A stretch of DNA of 64,000 nucleotides, taken from positions 9,431,501-9,495,500 of the forward strand of contig NZ_CP127173.1 in assembly GCF_030264295.1 (NCBI RefSeq). The letters run 5' to 3'. Source of the DNA: Amycolatopsis nalaikhensis. Lineage in GTDB: Bacteria > Actinomycetota > Actinomycetes > Mycobacteriales > Pseudonocardiaceae. Positions 18,830-26,752 of the stretch are shown here, in pieces. Position 1 is the stretch's first letter; each line of letters starts with the position of its first letter. Below the pieces are notes generated by a model. That model ran no database searches. It was not told where the DNA came from and worked only from the letters and a program-made list of their open reading frames with translations. The position numbers and the translations under genes were made by a program.

Positions 18830-19202
18830 GCCGCACCTCCTCACCCGGGGACGCCGGTCGTCCTGGGTCAGTCCTACCAGGCCGCCCTCGATCCGCCAAC
18901 GCGGTTGTCCGGTTCGCTCGTCCGCAGCGCGGGACACCAGTCCTTTGTGTACTGTCCGAAAAGGATTCCTCGGGGCCCCGACCCGGCCTCGGCACCCCCC
19001 GGCGCGACTGTCGTGTAGACTGGGGGTGTCCGAGAGCATTTCGTGCGCGAGTGGCCGAGCCCGCGCCGTCCTCGGCCCCGGTCCGGCACGCCGCCGAACC
19101 CGAACACTCTCTTCCCCCGCCCCGGCAGGCGAACCACGTCCACGGCCAGACGCCGACGACGCGTGGTGGCGCCGCGGCCGCCGGCACCCACGAAAGGAAC
19201 CC
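18830..19202. other. Intergenic stretch, no confident gene
   Basis: About 370 bases between the divergent MmcQ/YjbR gene and a small candidate peptide gene. The only regulatory hint is TAGACT at 19016-19021 preceded by TG, which could be a -10 element for rightward transcription. Frames here are Arg/Pro-rich and look non-coding. Confidence 0.4.
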
Positions 19203-19433
19203 CTGATCACCACTTCCACTGTGGACGGTGCGCTGTTCAGCCACCCCGTCGCCGAAGAACCCCGGTCCGCGACGAGCACCACGCCCCAGGACGACCGCTA
19301 CGGCAGCCTGTTCCGCCAGCCCGCCTACACCCCGGCGCCGTCCTCGGAGGGGACGGCCGACCCCGGGCCGCGACGTCGGCAGGCCGCGAACTCGCGGGCA
19401 CACGACCCGTCCGGGCGCCGCGCCCACCGGTGA
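19203..19433 (+). CDS. Candidate small peptide with a repeated GxLF-P motif
   Basis: A short reading frame that ends at TGA 19433. Two starts are possible. CTG at 19203 is well placed behind GAAAGGA and gives 76 residues (ITTSTVDGALF...). GTG at 19221 gives 70 residues. The peptide contains two similar pieces, DGALFSHPVAEEP and YGSLFRQPAYTPAP, and a basic tail (RRRQAANSRAHDPSGRRAHR). No family is recognised. The repeat and the ribosome-binding site argue for a real gene; the unusual start argues against. Confidence 0.35.
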   Translation: MITTSTVDGALFSHPVAEEPRSATSTTPQDDRYGSLFRQPAYTPAPSSEGTADPGPRRRQAANSRAHDPSGRRAHR

Positions 19434-19446
19434 CCCCGCGGGATGC

Positions 19447-19824
19447 TCACCCCGGGTGGTCGCCGGGGTCCCGCCGGGGCAGCTCGACGACCACTGAGCG
19501 GCCTTCGTCGGCGTCCACGGCCGGTGCGGGAGCGGGCTCGGATGCCCCCGGCGGGCGGGCGTCGAGGATGTCGGTCGCCCGCACCAGCCTCGACCGCGTC
19601 CGCGGGGCCGCGCGGTAGGGCCGGACCGGCACCCACGTCGTGCCCGTGTGCTCGTCACGCAGGCTGGGACCGGCGATGGTCCCGATGCATTCCCGCGTCA
19701 GCCGGAACCCGGCCACCGGTCGGCGCCCGCGGTAGCGGACCCGCCACCCCGTCGGAAAGCCGCCGTCATGGCGCGCCGGGTGGCCGTGATCCGCGCCGGG
19801 TTCGGTGCCGTCGGCCGTGCCCAT
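19447..19824 (-). CDS. Hypothetical protein
   Basis: A 125-residue protein without recognised family. The central part (GWRVRYRGRRPVAGFRLTR and EHTGTTWVPVRPYR) looks like a beta-rich small domain; both ends are Pro/Asp/Gly-rich and probably disordered. The ATG at 19824 has only a weak GAGCGAGG upstream. It is divergent from the DUF6153 gene. Confidence 0.5.
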   Translation of the reverse strand: MGTADGTEPGADHGHPARHDGGFPTGWRVRYRGRRPVAGFRLTRECIGTIAGPSLRDEHTGTTWVPVRPYRAAPRTRSRLVRATDILDARPPGASEPAPAPAVDADEGRSVVVELPRRDPGDHPG

Positions 19825-19969
19825 GGCGTCGCCTCGCTCGGTCGAAGTTCGGATCAGGCGTCGAGGTCCGGGGCACCGCCCAGCCTACGCAACGATCTCC
19901 ACGAGCCGACAGCGCCCAGCCGAGTGGTTCACCCCCGGCCGCGGCGTCCCCCGTTGGTACCGTGACTTC

Positions 19970-20377
19970 GTGACGGCGGAGCGGCTCGCCAAGGTGCGAC
20001 AGGTTCTCCTGCTGTGCGCGCTGGCCGTGGGGGCGGCCGCGATGCACCACGTCAGCCCGGCCTCAGGCATGCCAGGCGCCGCGGAGACCGCGGTGCACGT
20101 CGTCGCCGGCCCCGGACCGGCGGACATGGCTCCGGGCGCGACCGGCGAACACCACCCGGGCATGCCGGGCGGGGCGCACGACGTGCTGCACCTCTGCCTG
20201 GCCGTGCTGTGCGCCGCCGGCGCCCTCCTTATGGCCCTCGCCGCCTTCCTGGGGATCTCGTGGCTCGCCACGACGCTCCCCGGGCCGGCCGGTCTCCGCG
20301 GCCCGCCGCGGCGCGGGCGTCCGCCCGGCAGACCCGGCCGAAGCCTCCTGACCTCTCTGTGCGTGTCGCGCACCTGA
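19970..20377 (+). CDS. DUF6153-like membrane protein
   Basis: A 135-residue protein from the GTG at 19970: one N-terminal hydrophobic helix (VLLLCALAVGAAAMHHV), a His/Met/Gly-rich stretch (GEHHPGMPGGAHD) and a second helix (LHLCLAVLCAAGALLMALAAF), then a basic tail. This matches the layout of DUF6153 proteins, which are commonly found beside DUF305 genes in actinomycetes, as here. The His/Met-rich loop and the copper genes nearby suggest a metal-related role (inference). Confidence 0.65.
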   Translation: MTAERLAKVRQVLLLCALAVGAAAMHHVSPASGMPGAAETAVHVVAGPGPADMAPGATGEHHPGMPGGAHDVLHLCLAVLCAAGALLMALAAFLGISWLATTLPGPAGLRGPPRRGRPPGRPGRSLLTSLCVSRT

Positions 20378-20435
20378 TCGACCCGGCGCCACCCGGTCCC
20401 GTCGATCAACCCCTCAGCACAGAGAAGGATTTGTC

Positions 20436-20969
20436 ATGCGCGCAAAGTTCCTCGTCGGCGCCATCGCCGTCGTCTCCGCCGTGCTTCTCGGCGCCTGCGG
20501 CGGCAACGCCGACCACAACGCCGACGATGTCGCGTTCGCCCAGCAGATGATCCCGCACCACAACCAGGCGCTCGACATGGCGAAACTCGTCCCGTCACGC
20601 AGCACCGACCCGAAGGTCCTCGACCTCGCGAGCCGGATCGAAAAGGCCCAGGACCCCGAAATCCGGCAGATGCGCGACTGGCTGACGGCCTGGGGCGCCG
20701 GGATGACCCACGAGTCGATGCCGGGCATGAGCGGGTCGATGCCCGGCATGATGTCCGACGCCGGCCTGCGGAAGCTCGAGACCGTCAAGGGCGCCGAGTT
20801 CGACAGGACGTGGCTGGACATGATGATCGAGCACCACCAGGGCGCGGTGGACATGGCCCGGACCGAACTCGCGAAGGGCGGCAACGCCGACACGAAGGCC
20901 CTTGCCGGAAAGATCATCGGCGCCCAGCAGGCGGAGATCACCGAAATGCGGGGCCTGCTCGCCCGCTGA
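20436..20969 (+). CDS. DUF305 lipoprotein
   Basis: A 177-residue secreted DUF305 protein. A lipoprotein signal ends in LLGAC (Cys at about residue 21). Two family motifs follow: FAQQMIPHHNQALDMAKL and WLDMMIEHHQGAVDMA, each with an HH pair in a helix, with a Met-rich linker (MPGMSGSMPGMM) between them. The ribosome-binding site AGAAGGA lies at 20422-20428. The family has a ferritin-like helical fold and is often met near copper genes; the His and Met residues would suit metal binding. The function is not established. Confidence 0.85.
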   Translation: MRAKFLVGAIAVVSAVLLGACGGNADHNADDVAFAQQMIPHHNQALDMAKLVPSRSTDPKVLDLASRIEKAQDPEIRQMRDWLTAWGAGMTHESMPGMSGSMPGMMSDAGLRKLETVKGAEFDRTWLDMMIEHHQGAVDMARTELAKGGNADTKALAGKIIGAQQAEITEMRGLLAR

Positions 20970-20975
20970 CCCGAT

Positions 20976-21013
20976 CGCGGGCCGGGGCACCCGAGCAGGT
21001 GCCCCGGCCCGCG
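20976..21013. terminator. Bidirectional hairpin terminator
   Basis: A perfect 15-bp GC-rich stem with an 8-base loop between the convergent DUF305 and copper-ATPase genes. It begins 7 bp after one stop and ends 6 bp before the other, so it can stop transcription from both sides. Confidence 0.75.
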
Positions 21014-21019
21014 AGCCGG

Positions 21020-23248
21020 TCAGGCCGTCGCGCGCGAGGTGAACCCGCGCAGCCTCAAGCTGTTCCCGACCACGAACACCGAGCTGAACGCCATCGCCGC
21101 GCCCGCGATCATCGGGTTCAGCAGCCCCGCCGCGGCCAGCGGGAGCGCCGCCAGGTTGTACGCGAACGCCCAGAACAGGTTGCCCTTGATCGTCCGCAAC
21201 GTCCGGCGCGACAGGCGGATCGCGTCGGCCACCGCGCGCAGGTCGCCGCGGACCAGGGTGATGTCGCTCGCCTCGATCGCGACGTCCGTTCCGGTGCCCA
21301 TGGCCAGCCCGAGGTCGGCCTGCGCCAGTGCCGGGGCGTCGTTCACGCCGTCCCCGACCATCGCGACGATCCGGCCCTCGTCCTGCAGCCGCTTGACGAC
21401 GTCGAGCTTGTCCGCCGGCAGCACCTCCGCGATCACCTCGTCGATGCCGACCTCCGCCGCCACCGACCGCGCGACCGCTTCGTTGTCGCCGGTCAGCAGC
21501 ACCGGCGTCAAGCCGAGTCCGCGCAGCTGCGCGATCGCCTCGGCCGACGTCGGCTTGACCGTGTCCGCGACCACCAGCACCCCGCGGGCCGCGCCGTCCC
21601 AGGCCACCGCCACCGCCGTGTGGCCGCGGTCCTCCGCCGCGGCCTTCGCGGCGGCGAGGTCGTCCGGCAGCGGCTGGCTCCAATCCGCCAGCAACGCCGA
21701 CCGTCCGATGAGGACGGCGTGACCGTCGACGACTCCTTGTACGCCAAGGCCTTCCACGTTCGTGAACTCCTCGACCACCGGCAGTTCCCCGGCCCGCTCA
21801 CGGGCCCCGCGGGCGATCGCCGTCGCGATCGGGTGCTCCGAGGCGTCCTCGAGGGCACCGGCCAGCCGCAGCAGCTCCGTCTCGTCGACGCCCTCGGCCG
21901 GGTGCGCGGCCACCAGCGTCATCCGGCCGGCGGTGACCGTGCCGGTCTTGTCGAGCACGACGGTGTCGACGCGGCGGGTCGACTCCAGCACCTCCGGCCC
22001 CTTGATCAGCACGCCGAGCTGGGCGCCGCGGCCGGTCCCGACGAGCAGCGCCGTCGGCGTGGCCAGTCCGAGCGCGCACGGGCAGGCGATGATCAGCACC
22101 GCCACCGCGGCGGTGAACGCCGCCGCCGCGCCGACCCCGGCGCCCAGCCAGAAGCCGAGCGTCGCGACCGCCAGACCGATCACGATCGGCACGAACACCC
22201 CGGACACGCGGTCGGCCAGGCGCTGGACGTCGGCCTTGCCGCTTTGCGCGTCCTCGACGAGCTTGGCCATCTGCGCCAGCTGCGTGTCCGACCCGACGCG
22301 GGTGGCCCGCACGACCAGCCGCCCGCCCGCGTTGACCGTCGCCCCGGTCACCGCGTCGCCCTCGGCGACCTCGACCGGCACCGACTCGCCGGTCAGCATC
22401 GACGCGTCGACCGCGGACTTGCCGTCCTCGACCACGCCGTCGGTGGCGATCTTCTCACCGGGCCGCACGACGAACCGGTCCCCCACCGCCAGCTCCGCCG
22501 TCGGGATCCGCACTTCGGCGCCGCCCCGGAGGACCGCGACCTCCTTGGCGCCCAGCTCCAGCAGGGCCCGCAGCGCGGCACCCGCGCGGCGCTTGGACCG
22601 CGCCTCGAAGTAGCGGCCGGCGAGGATGAACGTGGTCACGCCGGCGGCGACCTCGAGGTACAGGTTGCCCGCGCCGTCGGACGGCGCGATCGTCAGCTCG
22701 AACGGGTGCACCATGCCCGGCGTGCCCGCGGTCCCGAACAGCAGGGCCCACAACGACCACAGGGAGGCGGCGAGCACGCCGACCGACACCAGGGTGTCCA
22801 TGGTGGCCGCGCCGTGCCGGAGGTTCGTCCACGCCGCCCGGTGGAACGGCCAGGCGCCCCAGGTGACGACCGGCGCGGCCAGCGTCAGCGAAATCCACTG
22901 CCAGTACGTGAACTGCAGGGCGGGGACCATCGCGAGCAGGATCACCGGCACGGCGAGCACCGCGCTGGTGATCAGCCGCTGCCGCAACGGCCTCGTGGGA
23001 TCGTCCTCGGTCTCCGGCTGCTCCGGCTTCTCCGGCTGGGGCAGGGTCGCGCTGTACCCGGCGGCTTCGACCGTCGCCACCAGCGTGGCCGGGTCGACGC
23101 CCTCGGGCGCCTGCACGCGCGCCTTCTCCGTCGCGTAATTGACCGAAGCCGTGACCCCGTCGAGCTTGTTGAGCTTGCGCTCGATGCGGTTGGCGCACGA
23201 CGCGCAGGTCATGCCACCGATCGCGAGTTCGATCTCGGTGCTCAGCAT
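21020..23248 (-). CDS. copA: Copper-translocating P1B-type ATPase
   Basis: A 742-residue heavy-metal ATPase. It has an N-terminal HMA domain with GMTCASC (12-18), TGES (286-289), the transmembrane metal site CPC (389-391), the phosphorylation site DKTGT (433-437) and GDGVNDAP further on. It should pump Cu+ out of the cell. The start at 23248 is chosen because AAGGAG precedes it; an upstream ATG at 23266 overlaps the previous stop but would place that ribosome-binding site inside the gene. It is the last gene of a copper operon following the secreted metal-binding protein and CopZ. Confidence 0.92.
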   Translation of the reverse strand: MLSTEIELAIGGMTCASCANRIERKLNKLDGVTASVNYATEKARVQAPEGVDPATLVATVEAAGYSATLPQPEKPEQPETEDDPTRPLRQRLITSAVLAVPVILLAMVPALQFTYWQWISLTLAAPVVTWGAWPFHRAAWTNLRHGAATMDTLVSVGVLAASLWSLWALLFGTAGTPGMVHPFELTIAPSDGAGNLYLEVAAGVTTFILAGRYFEARSKRRAGAALRALLELGAKEVAVLRGGAEVRIPTAELAVGDRFVVRPGEKIATDGVVEDGKSAVDASMLTGESVPVEVAEGDAVTGATVNAGGRLVVRATRVGSDTQLAQMAKLVEDAQSGKADVQRLADRVSGVFVPIVIGLAVATLGFWLGAGVGAAAAFTAAVAVLIIACPCALGLATPTALLVGTGRGAQLGVLIKGPEVLESTRRVDTVVLDKTGTVTAGRMTLVAAHPAEGVDETELLRLAGALEDASEHPIATAIARGARERAGELPVVEEFTNVEGLGVQGVVDGHAVLIGRSALLADWSQPLPDDLAAAKAAAEDRGHTAVAVAWDGAARGVLVVADTVKPTSAEAIAQLRGLGLTPVLLTGDNEAVARSVAAEVGIDEVIAEVLPADKLDVVKRLQDEGRIVAMVGDGVNDAPALAQADLGLAMGTGTDVAIEASDITLVRGDLRAVADAIRLSRRTLRTIKGNLFWAFAYNLAALPLAAAGLLNPMIAGAAMAFSSVFVVGNSLRLRGFTSRATA

Positions 23249-23265
23249 GATCGTCTCCTTCCGCA

Positions 23266-24183
23266 TCAGTGGCCGTGGCCGTGCGTGGGCTCCGGCGAGG
23301 GGGTTCCGGCGGTGGTGAGGGTGAACTCGGCGGTCCGCACGACGTCGCCGTGGCGGAAGTCGAGGAACAACCGGTAGGTCCCCGCGCTGGGGACTTCGGC
23401 GGCGAACCTCACCTGCGGCCCGGCGGCCGTCTTCCCGTCACCCGGCTCGCCATCCGGGTGGACGTGGAGGTAAGCGAGGTCGCCTTCGCGCAGCGCGACC
23501 AGGTGCCCGTAGGCGCCCAGGTAGGGCTGCAGGTCGGTGACCGGCACGCCGTCACGGCTGACCGTCAGCGTAAGGGGCGACGTCTTCCCGGCCGTCAGGT
23601 CCCCGGCCAGTTCGACGGTGTAGCCGTCGACCCGGGCGGTGCGGCTCGGTGCGTAGGCCGCCGGCTGGTAGTCCCCGGCGACCGACAAGTCGGCCCCGAG
23701 CGTCATCGGCTTCCCGCCCGTGGGCGCGAAGTCGGCGAACGCGCGGTACGAACCGGCGGCGGGCAGGGTGAGCGGGACGCTCCACGTGCCGTCCGGCGCC
23801 AGGTCCGGGTGGACGTGCTGGAAACCCGCCGTGTCGCGGCGGACCACGATCAGGTGCAGCCGCTTCTCGTGCTCGACGTCGAACGCGGTGACGGGCTTGC
23901 CGTCCGGGCCGGTGATCGTGAAGGAGAACCGGCCGGGTTCCGGGGTGGGGTCGGCGACGGTGAAGGTGTAGCCGTCCTTGCTGGAGGCGAGCCCGCCGGG
24001 CAGGGCGTCGGCCGCGGCCATGCCGGCGTGGCCGGGCATGGCGGTGTCGTGGCCTTCACCGTGGTCGGCGGTTTCGCTCGTCGCGGCCGAGACGGGACCG
24101 GCGGCGTTGCCCACGGCGAAACCACCGGCCGCGAGGAGGACGAGTGCGCCGCCGAAGACGGCGAGCCGTGCTGGGGTGTTCAT
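23266..24183 (-). CDS. Secreted/membrane-anchored His-Met-rich protein of the copper operon
   Basis: A 305-residue exported protein: an N-terminal hydrophobic segment (LAVFGGALVLLAAGGFAVG), a His/Met-rich stretch (HGEGHDTAMPGHAGM) and two similar beta-rich halves, each with an HVHPD motif (about residues 118-122 and 247-251). It ends in HGHGH. Such features suggest extracytoplasmic copper binding. The ribosome-binding site GAGGGAAG precedes ATG 24183. It lies between copZ and copA in one operon (29 and 17 bp gaps). The exact family role is not known. Confidence 0.75.
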   Translation of the reverse strand: MNTPARLAVFGGALVLLAAGGFAVGNAAGPVSAATSETADHGEGHDTAMPGHAGMAAADALPGGLASSKDGYTFTVADPTPEPGRFSFTITGPDGKPVTAFDVEHEKRLHLIVVRRDTAGFQHVHPDLAPDGTWSVPLTLPAAGSYRAFADFAPTGGKPMTLGADLSVAGDYQPAAYAPSRTARVDGYTVELAGDLTAGKTSPLTLTVSRDGVPVTDLQPYLGAYGHLVALREGDLAYLHVHPDGEPGDGKTAAGPQVRFAAEVPSAGTYRLFLDFRHGDVVRTAEFTLTTAGTPSPEPTHGHGH

Positions 24184-24212
24184 GGTGACTTCCCTCGGTC
24201 GAGGGCCGGCGG

Positions 24213-24419
24213 TCAGCCGGCGAGCTGGTAACCGGCCTCCTCGACGGCCGCGCGGACCCGCGCGGCGTCGATCGGCTCGGCGCTGGTGACGGTGACGGCC
24301 CCGGTGGGCAGGTCGACCGCGACGTCGGTGACGCCGTCGATCGCGCCGACCTCCTCGCGGACCGAGGCCACGCAGTGCCCGCAGGTCATGCCGGTGACGG
24401 TGTAGGTGGTCTCGCTCAT
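24213..24419 (-). CDS. copZ: Copper chaperone (HMA domain, CopZ-like)
   Basis: A 68-residue single HMA domain: GMTCGHC holds the two metal-binding cysteines, followed by the usual ferredoxin-like beta-alpha-beta pattern. ATG 24419 is chosen over the GTG one codon upstream because GAGGAGA lies 5 bp before it. It should carry Cu+ to the ATPase encoded downstream. Confidence 0.88.
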   Translation of the reverse strand: MSETTYTVTGMTCGHCVASVREEVGAIDGVTDVAVDLPTGAVTVTSAEPIDAARVRAAVEEAGYQLAG

Positions 24420-24450
24420 CACGGTCTCCTCGGGTGGTTCGGGTGCTGGT

Positions 24451-24732
24451 TCAGGACTTGACGAGGCGCGCGATGGCCGCGCTGGCCTCGGCGACCTTCG
24501 TGGCGGCGACCTCGCCGCCTTCGGCCGCGGCGTCGGCGACGCAGTGCCGCAGGTGCTCGTCGAGCAGGCCCAGCGCGACGGCTTCCAGTGCCTTGGTCGC
24601 CGCCGAGACCTGCGTCAGCACGTCGATGCAGTACTTGTCGTCTTCGATCATCTTGGCGATGCCGCGGACCTGACCTTCGACGCGGCGCATCCGCTGGAGG
24701 AAGGCGTCCTTGTCGCCGCTGTAGCCGTTCAC
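24451..24732 (-). CDS. csoR: CsoR-type copper-sensing repressor
   Basis: A 93-residue CsoR/RcnR-family protein. Cys35, His60 and Cys64 form the Cu+ site (C-x24-H-x3-C), with the spacing of M. tuberculosis CsoR. It starts at GTG 24732. Just upstream is a TACCCCTAGGGGGTA palindrome, and two more copies lie at 26164 and 26222, so it very likely controls its own operon (csoR-copZ-secreted protein-copA), the exporter and the barstar gene. Confidence 0.92.
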   Translation of the reverse strand: MNGYSGDKDAFLQRMRRVEGQVRGIAKMIEDDKYCIDVLTQVSAATKALEAVALGLLDEHLRHCVADAAAEGGEVAATKVAEASAAIARLVKS

Positions 24733-24742
24733 AAGGCGACCG

Positions 24743-24757
24743 TACCCCTAGGGGGTA
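24743..24757. promoter_or_regulatory. Copper (CsoR) operator 1
   Basis: TACCCCTAGGGGGTA, a GC-box palindrome of the type bound by CsoR, lies 11 bp upstream of the csoR start and overlaps the last codons of the exporter gene. It would give negative autoregulation of the copper operon. Confidence 0.8.
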
Positions 24758-26142
24758 TGGGTGTGCAAGCGCAGGGTGGCCATGGCGAAGAACCCGCCGA
24801 CCAGGGCGATGCCCGCGGCGCCCAGGAACGCCGCCGAGAAGCCACCGGTGAGCACGACCGGGTCGCCGTGCCGTCCGGCGCCGAAGGACAGCCCGACCGC
24901 GGTCATCGCGGCCAGGCCCAGCGCGGACCCGACCTGGTAGGCCGTGTTGACGATCCCGGCCGCGAGGCCGCCTTCCTCGGGTTTCGCGCTGGAGATGGCC
25001 GTCCCGAGCGAGGGGATGAAGGCCAGCGCCTGCCCGAGTGCCGCGACCAGGGACGCCGGCAGGACGTCGACGACGAAGGAGCCGGTCGGACGCGCGAACG
25101 ACAACCACACCAGGCCGACGGCCAGCGCCCACAACCCGCCGACGACCATGGTCTTCACCCCCAGCTTGGCGATCAGCTTCGGCGCGACGGCGACCATGAG
25201 CACGACGATCAGCACGGTCATCGGCAGCAGGGCGGCACCACTGGCGAAGGCGCCGTAGCCGAGCACCTGCTGCAGGTAGAGGTTGAGGAAGTACCACATC
25301 GGGATCCACGCGGCGCCGAGCAGGAACTGCGCGAGGTTCGCGCCGCCGAGGTCGGGCGTGCGGAAGATCCCCAGCCGCACGAGCGGCACCCGCCGGACCC
25401 GCTGGACCACGACGAACAGGGCGAGCAGGAGGAGACCACCGGCCAGCGGCCCGAGCGTCTCGAAGGCACCCCAGCCCACCTGCGGCGCCCGGACCACGGC
25501 GAACACGGTCACGGCGAGGCCGGCCGTCACGGTCGCGGCGCCGAGGACGTCGACCGAGCCGCGCTTGCCGGGCACCGCGGGCATCACGCGACCGGTCGCC
25601 AGGATCGCGACGAGCGAAATCGGCACGTACAGCCAGAAGATCCACGGCCAGGAAAGCCATTCGGTGATCACGCCGCCGAGGAACACCCCGGCCGTCCCGC
25701 CCGCCGGAGCGGCGGCACCGTAGAGCGCAAGCGCTTTCGCCAGCTCCCGCGGCCGTGAACCGAACAGCACCATCAGCAGCGTGAGCGCGGACGGTGCGAT
25801 GAGCGCGGCGCCGGCGCCCTGGAGCACGCGTCCCAGCAGTTCGACCCAGGCCGTGCCCGCGAGCGCCGCGACGACCGAGCCGCCGAGCGTGACCACCCAG
25901 CCGAGGGTGAAGAGCCGCCGCGCCCCGAACAGGTCGGACAGCCGCCCGCCGAGGAGCAGCAGCCCGCCGAGCGCGATGACGTAGGCGTTGAACACCCACG
26001 ACAGGCCGCCGGGCGAGAAGCCGAGGTCCTGCTGCATTTCGGGGAGCGCGACCCCGATGATCGAGGTGTCCATGATGACCATGAACTGGGCCAGCGCGAT
26101 GAGGCCCAGGGCCCACCATCGCTTGGATTCGGTGTCGACCAT
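24748..26142 (-). CDS. DHA2-family MFS drug/metal exporter
   Basis: A 464-residue major-facilitator protein of the 14-helix DHA2 (EmrB/QacA) family. Motif A-like sequence GRLSDLFGARRLF lies at about residues 65-77 and motif C-like APAGGTAGVFLGG later. ATG 26142 is used because GGAGGG ends 9 bp before it; the ATG at 26151 directly abuts that sequence. Its stop lies inside CsoR operator 1, and operator 2 lies just upstream of its start, so it is likely copper-induced. The substrate is unknown; export of a copper complex or metallophore is possible. Confidence 0.85.
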   Translation of the reverse strand: MVDTESKRWWALGLIALAQFMVIMDTSIIGVALPEMQQDLGFSPGGLSWVFNAYVIALGGLLLLGGRLSDLFGARRLFTLGWVVTLGGSVVAALAGTAWVELLGRVLQGAGAALIAPSALTLLMVLFGSRPRELAKALALYGAAAPAGGTAGVFLGGVITEWLSWPWIFWLYVPISLVAILATGRVMPAVPGKRGSVDVLGAATVTAGLAVTVFAVVRAPQVGWGAFETLGPLAGGLLLLALFVVVQRVRRVPLVRLGIFRTPDLGGANLAQFLLGAAWIPMWYFLNLYLQQVLGYGAFASGAALLPMTVLIVVLMVAVAPKLIAKLGVKTMVVGGLWALAVGLVWLSFARPTGSFVVDVLPASLVAALGQALAFIPSLGTAISSAKPEEGGLAAGIVNTAYQVGSALGLAAMTAVGLSFGAGRHGDPVVLTGGFSAAFLGAAGIALVGGFFAMATLRLHTHTP

Positions 26143-26163
26143 GGCGGCCATCCCTCCAGTTGT

Positions 26164-26178
26164 TACCCCTAGGGGGTA
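26164..26178. promoter_or_regulatory. Copper (CsoR) operator 2
   Basis: TACCCCTAGGGGGTA, identical to operator 1, lies 21 bp upstream of the exporter start in the 113-bp gap shared with the divergent barstar gene. Confidence 0.8.
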
Positions 26179-26221
26179 TCTGATGGGCCGAGGTTAAGCC
26201 GTCGCGAGTCCGTCGCGCAAC

Positions 26222-26236
26222 TACCCCCAGGGGGTA
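26222..26236. promoter_or_regulatory. Copper (CsoR) operator 3
   Basis: TACCCCCAGGGGGTA is a perfect 7-1-7 palindrome. It ends 19 bp before the barstar-family ATG and sits where it would block that promoter. Its centre is 58 bp from that of operator 2. Confidence 0.8.
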
Positions 26237-26255
26237 TCCGAGTAAGGTGGGTCAC

Positions 26256-26567
26256 ATGACCGACGCCAGCGCTGACCTCCCGGTGCGGACCATCGACGGC
26301 GCCCGCTTCGCCGACTTCGAAGGGTTTGCCCGCGAGTTTTCGCGACTGCTCGACGACTACCGGTGGCAAGGCAACCTGGACGCCTTCAACGACATCCTCG
26401 GCGGCGGCTTCGGCCGCACCTGCCACCCGTCGAACCGGTCGGCCATGCGGGCCAGGATCGCGAGCGCCGAGCGTGGCGAGGGCCCGACGCTGTTCGATGA
26501 GATCGTCGAGCTGATCCGCAGGCACGCCCCCAGGTCCGCGGGCGGAATCCACCTGGAGTTGCGTTGA
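26256..26567 (+). CDS. Barstar-family protein (ribonuclease inhibitor fold)
   Basis: A 103-residue protein with the barstar pattern: RTIDGARFADFEGFAREFSR, then WQGNLDAFNDILGGGFG, and a C-terminal strand GGIHLELR. Barstars bind and block barnase-type ribonucleases. ATG 26256 follows AAGGTGG. No barnase-like ribonuclease gene is in the window. The copper operator directly in front suggests that expression rises with copper, which is unusual for this family. Confidence 0.8.
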   Translation: MTDASADLPVRTIDGARFADFEGFAREFSRLLDDYRWQGNLDAFNDILGGGFGRTCHPSNRSAMRARIASAERGEGPTLFDEIVELIRRHAPRSAGGIHLELR

Positions 26568-26752
26568 CCGGACCGGCACTCGGCCCCAGCTCGGCCCTGG
26601 TCATTCCCGGCCGAAACCCGCGCCGCCACGGTGAGTTCCCCGCCGGCGGGGCCGCGGCCGTCTCCTCGTCGCCGGACGGCCGGTCCTGCGAGCCGGGCCG
26701 GCGGGCATCGGGCATGCTGGTGCCCGGCAGGTCCGGCGACGAGGGGATGAGC

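Noticed and set aside
19016..19100. Structured RNA or riboswitch upstream of the small peptide
   Set aside because: No known riboswitch core or tmRNA/6S-like pattern could be recognised; only a possible -10 element is visible.
23249..23266. Earlier ATG for the copper ATPase at 23266
   Set aside because: It overlaps the previous stop, but the only good ribosome-binding site (AAGGAG) lies downstream of it, directly before ATG 23248.
26256..26567. Complete barnase-barstar toxin-antitoxin pair
   Set aside because: No ribonuclease gene is adjacent on either side; only the inhibitor-like gene is present.
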